Part shown: positions 7,299 to 12,887 of the stretch, in pieces | How the letters are laid out: each line of letters opens with the position of its first letter | How positions within the stretch are numbered: position 1 is the first letter of the stretch | The notes under the pieces: model-generated | Database searches by the model: none | Told to the model about the DNA's origin: nothing | The model's input: the letters and a program-made list of their open reading frames with translations, nothing else | Translations under genes and position numbers: made by a program | DNA from: Planctomycetota bacterium | Lineage (GTDB): Bacteria; Planctomycetota; MHYJ01; JACQXL01 | Length of the DNA stretch: 12,887 bases | Direction: 5' to 3' | Assembly: GCA_016208805.1 (NCBI GenBank) | Contig: JACQXL010000025.1 | Location: forward strand, 1-12,887

Positions 7299-7585
7299 AC
7301 CCTACCGTCTATGGGACATACCCCTACCGTCTATGGGACACTACCATACCCCCAATGGGACACTACCTACCCATCCATAGGACACTACCATACCCCCAAT
7401 GGGACACTACCTACCCATCCATAGGACACTACCATACCGTCTATGGGGCGCTACCTACCCGTCCATAGGACACTACCATACCATCTATAGGACACTACCG
7501 ACCTGTCCATAGGACACTACCATACCGTCTATGGGGCGCTACCTACCCGTCCATAGGACACTACCATACCATCTATGGGGCGCTA
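7299..7585. repeat. 22-bp tandem repeat array, 13 units
   Basis: Thirteen head-to-tail units (one of 23 bp) have the form CCATACCGTCTATGG plus GACACTA or GGCGCTA. From the third unit they alternate between type A (CCATA...TATGG) and type B (CCTAC...CATAGG), giving a 44-bp higher-order period. Bases 7344-7387 are identical to 7388-7431, and 7432-7475 to 7520-7563. Within most units the first four or five bases are complementary to the later ones (CCATA with TATGG, CCTA with TAGG, CCAT with ATGG), so each unit can form a small hairpin. The array ends 11 bases before the ATG of toroid gene 2. There are no unique spacers. Confidence 0.95.
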
Positions 7586-7596
7586 CCCCTTGATTG

Positions 7597-8805
7597 ATGT
7601 GTAACAGGTTATTATTAATCATATCCCTGTGCCTGATTCTCTGTTCGTACCTCCATTCTGAAAACAAAGAACCCAAGAAAGCCGACCCGGTCAATGCCGC
7701 CATTGATAATGGCGTTGCCTACCTGCTGGGTAAAAACATTAGCGCCAGCAGCCGTGAATTGGAACTGGTGGCCCTGACCTTGCTGCACTGCGATGTCAAG
7801 CCAACCGACCCCAAACTGAAAGCACTGCTGGAAAAGGTCGTCGCCAAACCGCTCATCCAGACCTACCATGTCGGGCTCAAGGCGATGGTGCTGGAGTCAT
7901 GCGACCGCATCAAATACCAACCGGAGATAGCCGATTGCGCCCAGGCGCTGGTTAACTGGCAATCCGTTGACGGCCGGTGGAGTTATGTGGCCCAGTACAG
8001 AAAAGACAAGGATGTCAAACCGCTCAAGATTAAAGGCACGCCCCGGATGATAGAAGTGGTCACAGACAAATTCCAGGCCGACGCCAATACCCCGGCGGCT
8101 CCGGCCGGCGGCGACCGCCAGATGGAAAACGGCTATGAAGTAAAACGCAATAATCCCAAACGGCCAAGTGGCGGTGATAATTCCAATACCCAGTTTGCCC
8201 TGTTGGGACTTCGGGCCGCGGCCCGGGCCGGCGTGACTATCCCCAAGGAAACATGGCAGGATGCACAGCAATGGCTCCTGGACACCCAATCCGACAACGG
8301 CGGCTGGTCATATCAGGGCGGCAGTGCCTCTTACGGCTCTATGACCTGTGCCGGCGTTTGCGGACTGGCTATTACCAAATGTTATCTGGGTGAGGATTTT
8401 CAGAACGACCCGGATATCATCAAAGGGCTGGACTGGCTGGCCAACAACCTGGAATTCTCGTTTAATCCGTCCTACGGAGCAACTTGGCATTACTATTGGA
8501 TTTATGGCGTAGAACGAGTCGGGGCAGTCTTGGGGCTGGACAATATCGGCGGCATTGACTGGTATAAAGGAGGGGCGGATTATCTTCTGACCGCCCAGAA
8601 TCCCAAAGACGGCCAGCCCGCAGGCAGTCCCGTTTATCCCGTAGGGGCACTTATGCGGAGCAGTTGGAATGACCCGCTTGATACGGCCGGCGGCGGGGTG
8701 GTGGTGAATACCTGCTTTGCTTTATTGTTCCTCAAGAAAGCCACCCCTAAAATCGTAATTACCAACCCACAAGCGCCCGCCGCACCGGCAAAGAATAACA
8801 AATAA
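7597..8805 (+). CDS. Secreted alpha-toroid (prenyltransferase/squalene-cyclase repeat) protein 2
   Basis: The 402-residue paralogue of the preceding toroid protein has long identical blocks, for example KRNNPKRPSGGDNSNTQFA and ARAGVTIPKETW. Residues 1-22 (MCNRLLLIISLCLILCSYLHSE) form a signal peptide. NAAIDNGVAYLLGKN is the first helix, GGWSY (235-239) a QW-like motif, and the tail is P/A/K-rich. The start is uncertain. ATG 7597 is preferred, but TTG 7594 is in frame and no ribosome site is visible because the 22-bp array runs to 7585. The second QW motif is split: where the paralogue has DGSW, this protein has DG, sixteen extra residues, then SW. The pair arose by tandem duplication. Both are probably exported; function unknown. 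Expression of this copy may depend on the array. Confidence 0.85.
   Translation: MCNRLLLIISLCLILCSYLHSENKEPKKADPVNAAIDNGVAYLLGKNISASSRELELVALTLLHCDVKPTDPKLKALLEKVVAKPLIQTYHVGLKAMVLESCDRIKYQPEIADCAQALVNWQSVDGRWSYVAQYRKDKDVKPLKIKGTPRMIEVVTDKFQADANTPAAPAGGDRQMENGYEVKRNNPKRPSGGDNSNTQFALLGLRAAARAGVTIPKETWQDAQQWLLDTQSDNGGWSYQGGSASYGSMTCAGVCGLAITKCYLGEDFQNDPDIIKGLDWLANNLEFSFNPSYGATWHYYWIYGVERVGAVLGLDNIGGIDWYKGGADYLLTAQNPKDGQPAGSPVYPVGALMRSSWNDPLDTAGGGVVVNTCFALLFLKKATPKIVITNPQAPAAPAKNNK
8614..8661. other. 48-bp in-frame insertion splitting a QW motif in toroid 2
   Basis: Alignment with the upstream paralogue shows 48 extra bases between GACGGC (Asp-Gly) and AGTTGG (Ser-Trp). They encode sixteen residues, roughly QPAGSPVYPVGALMRS. 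The insert is rich in CCCG/GGGG words (GTCCCG, CCCGTAGGGG). It resembles the palindromic repeats elsewhere in the window, but no second copy is present here, so its repeat nature is inferred. Confidence 0.6.
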
Positions 8806-8806
8806 C

Positions 8807-8935
8807 TGAACTCTTGCGAAACGCATCCATCCTGTCATTGCGAGGAGCGAAGCGACGAAGCAATCTCATCGCCGTCCCACTGGGACGGCGAGATTACCAC
8901 GCCCCCCCTGTAACATCGTGGGGCTCGCAATGACA
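8807..8935. repeat. TGTCATTGCGAGG palindrome (family D), copy 2, one-sided
   Basis: CTGAACTCTTGCGAAACG (8807-8824) is identical to the complement of 3677-3694, the end of the composite element. The core runs from TGTCATTGCGAGG (8833-8845) to CTCGCAATGACA (8924-8935), with GCAATCTC/GAGATT and CCGTCCCA/TGGGACGG hairpins inside. Unlike the first copy, no right-hand CTGAACTC inverted repeat follows. It starts one base after the toroid 2 stop codon. Confidence 0.75.
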
Positions 8936-8970
8936 CCTTTGCCCGGGAAATCACAAAATAGTTCTAAATT

Positions 8971-9072
8971 ATGGACCCCATTAGAAAACCCTGGCTCGCC
9001 ATAACTCAAGTGTTTCAGGTTGATTATGACGCATTTGACGCCCGAGGCAGTAGTATTAAAATATTTTTCTAA
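8971..9072 (+). other. Possible 33-codon frame framed by an inverted repeat; doubtful
   Basis: ATG 8971 to TAA 9070-9072 encodes 33 residues (MDPIRKPWLAITQ...). The frame lies inside an 11-of-12 inverted repeat, CCCATTAGAAAA (8977-8988) and TTTTCTAACGGG (9065-9076). No ribosome site is seen. The inverted repeat makes a small mobile-element remnant more likely than a gene. Confidence 0.25.
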
Positions 9073-9111
9073 CGGGATGAACCTTTTGGCCGCATTTACG
9101 CTTAATATATT

Positions 9112-9152
9112 AGAGCCAGTTAGTCCCGATGTCTATCGGGATTACTGGCTCT
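9112..9152. terminator. Strong two-part hairpin, possible terminator or repeat
   Basis: AGAGCCAGT (9112-9120) pairs with ACTGGCTCT (9144-9152), and TCCCGAT (9124-9130) with ATCGGGA (9135-9141), around a four-base GTCT loop. Sixteen pairs make a very stable structure. There is no T run after it, and it is 306 bases past the nearest gene end, so a palindromic repeat is as likely as a terminator. Confidence 0.4.
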
Positions 9153-9229
9153 TGTCCTGATGAGTTCCATTGGGACGATATCGGAGTTAGCGGAAAAATA
9201 TTCATAAATATTTTATTTTATCTAACAAA

Positions 9230-9262
9230 TTGGAGCGTCTTAAGTATCTAATATATAGGAGG
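9230..9262 (+). promoter_or_regulatory. Weak promoter-like site with stranded AGGAGG
   Basis: TTGGAG (9230-9235), a 16-base spacer and TATATA (9252-9257) are followed at once by the perfect ribosome-site word AGGAGG (9257-9262). No start codon is correctly spaced. The family F repeat begins nine bases later. The layout suggests an original gene start displaced by repeat insertion, but the match could be chance in AT-rich sequence. Confidence 0.3.
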
Positions 9263-9270
9263 ATTAATAA

Positions 9271-9449
9271 CAGGCTGTCTAACAAGCCCCATTTGTCATT
9301 CTGAGCCCTTCGCCGTTGTCATTCTGAGCGGAGCGAAGAATCTCGGCGAAGGCTCAGGATAAACTCCGCGAAGAATCTCGGTTTTGTGCATATTCCACGG
9401 TAGAGATTCTTCGGCTCACGCCTCAGAATGACACTTTTTGGACAGCCTG
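9271..9449. repeat. TGTCATTCTGAG palindrome (family F) with outer inverted repeat and nested copy
   Basis: CAGGCTGTC (9271-9279) pairs with GACAGCCTG (9441-9449). Inside, TGTCATTCTGAG (9295-9306) pairs with CTCAGAATGACA (9422-9433). A second TGTCATTCTGAG starts at 9317 within the arm, sitting in the loop of GAGCCCTTCGCCG/CGGCGAAGGCTC, as if one copy had inserted into another. It is 16 bases upstream of the promoter for the long secreted-protein gene. Confidence 0.75.
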
Positions 9450-9465
9450 ATAACTATCTTTGTGT

Positions 9466-9494
9466 TTGACACTGTTAGAAATAGTTGATATTAT
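9466..9494 (+). promoter_or_regulatory. Near-consensus sigma-70-type promoter of the long gene
   Basis: TTGACA (9466-9471, six of six) and TATTAT (9489-9494, five of six) are separated by the ideal 17 bases. A start of transcription six to eight bases after the -10 box falls at about 9500-9502, on or just before ATG 9502. The message would therefore be leaderless or nearly so, which fits the lack of a ribosome site. The upstream ATG at 9493 overlaps the -10 box and could not be used from this promoter. Confidence 0.7.
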
Positions 9495-9501
9495 GGTTAT
9501 T

Positions 9502-12500
9502 ATGAAACACGCGCTCGTCATCGGTTTGTGTGCTGTTATCTGGTGTTGTGTTGCATCCCGGCCATCTCTCTCTGCCCAGGAAAACCTTGTTATCTCAGAG
9601 GCCAATTACGATGTCCAGATTAAGGATAACCAAGCCACTGCGACCTTGAACTTTACGGCCACAGTCATTGACGGCCGCTGGGCTGAGGTAGCGCTTAGTC
9701 CGCTCTCGGCCGAGACTTCCTTGCAGTCGGCACCGGCCGAGGTCACCCTTCTCAAAGATGCGCGGAACAATAAACTCATCTTCAAGCAGAAGGGGACATA
9801 TTCGGTCAGGTGCCGTATCATCCTGCCGGTGTCCGCCAGCGGGCAGTTGAAAAAGATTACGCTCCAGCTCGTCCCGGCCACCTTTGGCGGCATCACCGTC
9901 ACGATTCCGGTCGGTGGAGATCCCGCTACTTATAGCGGGGAAGGCGGGATTGATGCCGTCGTCTCGCCGCCCGTCACCTGCGAGAAGAAAGTGCATAAAT
10001 CCTATACTACGTTAAATATTAATTCGCCGCTTGCGGATGAACTGACCGTCACCTGGGGTCCCGAGGCAGTGATGAAACAACCTTATGATGCCACGGTCAA
10101 TAGCGCCTCGTATGTTTGGATTGAGAAAGGATTGATGACATACAACCACTCATTTACCATCGCGGTCGGCCAGCAGCCGCTTAAATCATTCCGTATCGCG
10201 TTGCCGCCGAATGTCCGGCTGACCAAATTCACCGGCAGCACACAGACTGCGGTCGGCATAGAAAAATGGACAACGCTCACCGCGAACGCCAAAGATTATG
10301 TTGAGGTCACTCTGGACAGTCCGATTTATGCCGCGGTCTTCCAGGGCACTTTGTCCTGCGAGCAAACCGTTCCCGCTATAAGTAGCGGGATCTCCACCGA
10401 CCCGGATTCGGCAAACCTGACAATACTGCCTCTGGAAATATCCGGCCTGCCTACCGCCACGACTGTGTCGGGGCAGGCAGGCCCGGGCAAGCAGGGCGGC
10501 AAACTCACCCTGGTGGCGGCTGATAATTATCTGATAGACGAGGAGTCGGTAGAAAACCTGGTCCGACAGAATGTCTATGAAGCAACAATGACCAAGATCG
10601 GTAAACGGCTATTTTATCCTTACATCTATACAGGTCTGCCGGCGCGGTTGGTGCTGCGTGCCAGGCCGAAAGAACCGCTGGTTTCGGCCACGCTGGAAAC
10701 ACTCTATCATCTGCGTCCAAACTCCCTCCAGGCCGTCAGCCGGCTGGTGCTGGATGTCAGGAATACGCCCATAGACACAGTTACGCTTAAATACCGTCCG
10801 GATTCGCTCAGCAACAACTTCTTTATCAAGGGCGACCGGGTTAAGAACTATCGTGTCATCAAAGATAGAATAGAAGTTATATTTACCGAGAAATTCACCG
10901 GCACAACCACGCTCCAGATTGAAGCCGCGCAGGACACTCCGGCTGATGCTAAACTGGTATTTACGCCGGTGGAAGTGGTCGGCGCACAGGAAAACCAGAG
11001 TTATACGGCCGTAAAGTTGGACGAGGTGGAATGCACTGTCGCGGAAATCCTCAAGGCAACGCAGATAGACCCGGCCCAGTTACCGGACTGGCTGGCCGGC
11101 CAGAAGCCGTCGTTGGCCTTTGTCTCCAGCGCGCCGGCCTGGGAACTGGCGGCCAGGGTTGCGCCGCTGGCGCCGGCCGTGACCGCCGTAGCGATTGATA
11201 ATGTTCAGATTATCGAAGACGTCATCCAGCGCGTGGTTGCGCTGGCACTGTCCATCAAGAAATCATCTCTCTTTTCTATGACGCTCAAACTGCCCCAGGG
11301 CGTCAGGCCGGTAGAGGTCACCTCGCCGCTGCTCAAAGAATGGACCTATAATCAGCAAACCGGGATGCTCCAGATAACCTTTAATACCGGCCTGAAGGTC
11401 GATTACCCTGTCGGCCTGAAACTGGAAGGCGATATTTCTGCAACGGACTCACTCATACTACTGCCGCTGGAGATTACAGCGCCGGCGCCCAGACAGTTGG
11501 AATATTATCTGGCCATCTCAGCGCCCAGGGATATTATCCTCGTCCCGACGCTAATGGTCGGGATACAGGAAATCAGCATCAACAAACTGCCCCGGACGCC
11601 GTCGGACACCCGGCTGGGTTTCCACAGTGTCCAGCCGCAGTGGACGCTGGAGGTCAGGAAGACCGTAGAGCCGACGCACCTGCTGGCGAATATCAGCGCC
11701 GGCCTCATCGCACGCGAAGGACAGGTCCGGGTAATCAACGCCATAAACTACCGGGTCAAATCCGGCAGCGTCCGGCGGTTGCGGCTGAAACTCCCGCCCC
11801 ATGCGCTCAATACCGAGATTACCGGCGAGAATATCAAGAACCGTTCCAATTCGGATAACCTCTGGGAGATAGACCTGGCTTCCCGGGTCACGCGTGGATA
11901 TACACTCTATGTCCAGTATGAGCAGACCGAGCCGGTATTTACGCCGATTGAGACGCTGGATGCCGAGTTAGAGTCCGGTCTGGTGGTTGTTTCAGCCGGC
12001 AGTGAACGCACCGAGGTCGGTTACGGCGCTGATTCCCGCAATGCCCAGCCGGTGCCGGTGTCTGAGGCCGAGCCGAAGATAGCTCAGTCAATCCTGGGCC
12101 AGATGCCGTCCGCGCCGTCGCTGGCCGTGAGTTTCACTAAACCAGACGCCCGTGCCAACTTTATTATCAAGACCCACGAACTCGGCGCCATCCTGCCGGC
12201 CAAGGTCGTCTCCTGCGACTTGTTCTCGCTCCAGCAGACCAACGGCAAACTACTGACCTATTTCAATACGATGATAGAAAACACGGCCAAGCAGTATCTG
12301 GAGGTAAAACTGCCGACCGGCGCAACGCTCTGGGGCGCCTATGTGGACGATAAACCGGTCAAGGCCGTTACCCGCGAGGCCGGCCAGATGATGATTCCGA
12401 TTGCGTCCGCCGTCACCACGACCCAGACCGCCAAGACAGATAAGAGGCAACTCTCGGTGGTGGTCGCTTATGTCCAGGAGGCGGGCGCGTTGGGCCACGC

Positions 12501-12887
12501 TTCTAATATCAACCTGGTGATGCCGCAATCCGATATCAATATCCAGGGCGCCACCTGGCACCTCTTCCTGCCCGAGGGCTATTATGTCACCTCGCCGGCT
12601 GGCAATATGGAACTGGTCTATTCCGACCCGCAAATCTCATACCCGTCCCTGCCGGCGTTGGCCTATGACGGGTTGTCGTCCTATCTCAGCAAACTCTATT
12701 GGGCTATACCGGCGTGGGTAAAGACACTTTTTTGGTATTTGATGCTGTTGGTCGTGATAAGTGTCTCTATTATATTTCTAATTTGGATTCTTACGATTGT
12801 TTTCTCCTATTTAAGATTAGACATGATTCCTCTGAGACGAGTTGCTTTTACATTTGGCGCCGGTTTAATAATAACACTGGCTCTTTT
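9502..12887 (+). CDS. Giant secreted, membrane-anchored beta-rich protein, 3'-truncated
   Basis: The frame is open from 9502 to the window edge with no stop (1128 codons plus two bases). I chose ATG 9502 because a TTGACA/TATTAT promoter places ATG 9493 inside the -10 box; starting at 9502 gives a standard signal peptide (MKHALVIGLCAVIWCCVASRPSLSAQ). The long middle is rich in V, T, L and P with alternating patterns, suggesting many beta-sandwich units; no catalytic motif is recognised. Near residues 1076-1103 is a strong membrane segment (WYLMLLVVISVSIIFLIWIL), then basic residues (RR), then a second hydrophobic stretch at the edge. The bulk would be extracytoplasmic and C-terminally anchored. 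Four palindromic repeats are embedded in frame. Similar large unannotated proteins occur in Planctomycetota and relatives, but I cannot name a family. Confidence 0.85.
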   Translation, partial: MKHALVIGLCAVIWCCVASRPSLSAQENLVISEANYDVQIKDNQATATLNFTATVIDGRWAEVALSPLSAETSLQSAPAEVTLLKDARNNKLIFKQKGTYSVRCRIILPVSASGQLKKITLQLVPATFGGITVTIPVGGDPATYSGEGGIDAVVSPPVTCEKKVHKSYTTLNINSPLADELTVTWGPEAVMKQPYDATVNSASYVWIEKGLMTYNHSFTIAVGQQPLKSFRIALPPNVRLTKFTGSTQTAVGIEKWTTLTANAKDYVEVTLDSPIYAAVFQGTLSCEQTVPAISSGISTDPDSANLTILPLEISGLPTATTVSGQAGPGKQGGKLTLVAADNYLIDEESVENLVRQNVYEATMTKIGKRLFYPYIYTGLPARLVLRARPKEPLVSATLETLYHLRPNSLQAVSRLVLDVRNTPIDTVTLKYRPDSLSNNFFIKGDRVKNYRVIKDRIEVIFTEKFTGTTTLQIEAAQDTPADAKLVFTPVEVVGAQENQSYTAVKLDEVECTVAEILKATQIDPAQLPDWLAGQKPSLAFVSSAPAWELAARVAPLAPAVTAVAIDNVQIIEDVIQRVVALALSIKKSSLFSMTLKLPQGVRPVEVTSPLLKEWTYNQQTGMLQITFNTGLKVDYPVGLKLEGDISATDSLILLPLEITAPAPRQLEYYLAISAPRDIILVPTLMVGIQEISINKLPRTPSDTRLGFHSVQPQWTLEVRKTVEPTHLLANISAGLIAREGQVRVINAINYRVKSGSVRRLRLKLPPHALNTEITGENIKNRSNSDNLWEIDLASRVTRGYTLYVQYEQTEPVFTPIETLDAELESGLVVVSAGSERTEVGYGADSRNAQPVPVSEAEPKIAQSILGQMPSAPSLAVSFTKPDARANFIIKTHELGAILPAKVVSCDLFSLQQTNGKLLTYFNTMIENTAKQYLEVKLPTGATLWGAYVDDKPVKAVTREAGQMMIPIASAVTTTQTAKTDKRQLSVVVAYVQEAGALGHASNINLVMPQSDINIQGATWHLFLPEGYYVTSPAGNMELVYSDPQISYPSLPALAYDGLSSYLSKLYWAIPAWVKTLFWYLMLLVVISVSIIFLIWILTIVFSYLRLDMIPLRRVAFTFGAGLIITLAL
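9910..9940. repeat. Family A 30-bp repeat inside the long gene, forward copy
   Basis: These 31 bases are identical to 663-693. In the host frame they encode VGGDPATYSG (about residues 137-146) without a stop. The sequence is in the same orientation as the intergenic copy. Confidence 0.9.
10372..10401. repeat. Family A 30-bp repeat inside the long gene, inverted copy
   Basis: These 30 bases are the exact reverse complement of 9910-9939. In the host frame they read PAISSGISTD (about residues 291-300). With the forward copy they form an inverted pair about 430 bp apart within one gene. Confidence 0.9.
10444..10482. repeat. GGCAGG palindrome (family B) inside the long gene
   Basis: GGCCTGCCT at the left pairs with the AGGCAGGCC at the right around a looser middle. 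In frame it encodes roughly GLPTATTVSGQAG (about residues 315-327), a G/T/A-rich stretch unlike the surrounding beta pattern. The arms match those of the two copies inside nadD. Confidence 0.7.
11543..11563. repeat. TCCCGAC/GTCGGGA hairpin inside the long gene
   Basis: TCCCGAC (11543-11549) pairs with GTCGGGA (11557-11563) around GCTAATG. In frame it reads VPTLMVG. The arms resemble the TCCCGAT/ATCGGGA hairpin at 9124-9141 and part of the nadD insert at 1003-1019, suggesting a shared small palindrome, but it is short. Confidence 0.5.

Noticed and set aside
7299..7585. CRISPR array.
   Set aside because: The 22-bp units are contiguous with no unique spacers, and no cas gene is nearby.
9153..9185. 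Hammerhead-ribozyme-like core (CTGATGAG, a GTTCC/GGGAC stem, then GA).
   Set aside because: The base required to complete GAA after stem II is T (GAT), and no properly placed cleavage site with stems I and III can be drawn.
8940..9270. tRNA or other small structured RNA gene in the long gap.
   Set aside because: I found no cloverleaf, no TTCGANTC-type T-loop and no CCA end. The only strong fold is the simple hairpin at 9112-9152.
9595..9996. Minus-strand frames opposite the long secreted-protein gene.
   Set aside because: The plus-strand frame is open for over 3.3 kb with a signal peptide and promoter. The antisense frames are shadows of its codon bias.

Overview
The window reads as bacterial chromosome from an uncultivated lineage. 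The strongest taxonomic hint is a pair of secreted alpha-toroid (prenyltransferase/squalene-cyclase repeat) proteins carrying a DNSNTQFALLGL-type signature, a protein type I associate mainly with Planctomycetota and related environmental bacteria. I cannot place it further from sequence alone. There is no sign of a plasmid and no complete transposase gene. 

Layout. Bases 1-567 are the 3' end of a fibre-like gene with 28-residue stalk repeats. Next come palindromes and what looks like a decayed second copy of that gene's last codons. On the minus strand lies a two-gene housekeeping operon, uvrB then nadD, joined by an ATGA overlap. A composite inverted-repeat element (3499-3704) separates uvrB from a divergent sodium/proton-antiporter-like gene (3763-5142). 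Two more palindromic elements follow. Then comes a small exported-protein gene that appears frameshifted (5515-5824), tightly followed by the first toroid gene (5840-7057). A 287-bp array of thirteen 22-bp units runs almost into the start of the second toroid gene (7597-8805). After a 700-bp repeat-filled gap, a very long secreted, membrane-anchored beta-type protein begins (9502). It is still open at the window end (at least 1128 residues). It has a near-consensus promoter placed so that the transcript would be nearly or fully leaderless.

The most striking theme is the density of short palindromic repeats, at least six sequence families in under 13 kb. Several sit inside open reading frames without breaking them. 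NadD carries two internal repeat-derived segments and takes its last residues and stop codon from a third. The long 3' gene carries four. One 30-bp sequence occurs three times, twice inside the long gene in opposite orientations. This resembles the Rickettsia palindromic element phenomenon (in-frame 'protein-invading' repeats) but in an unrelated genome. 

Functionally, uvrB/nadD are standard DNA repair and NAD synthesis. The antiporter is ion homeostasis. The 3' half (small exported protein, twin toroids, giant membrane-anchored protein) looks like an envelope or secreted module of unknown function.
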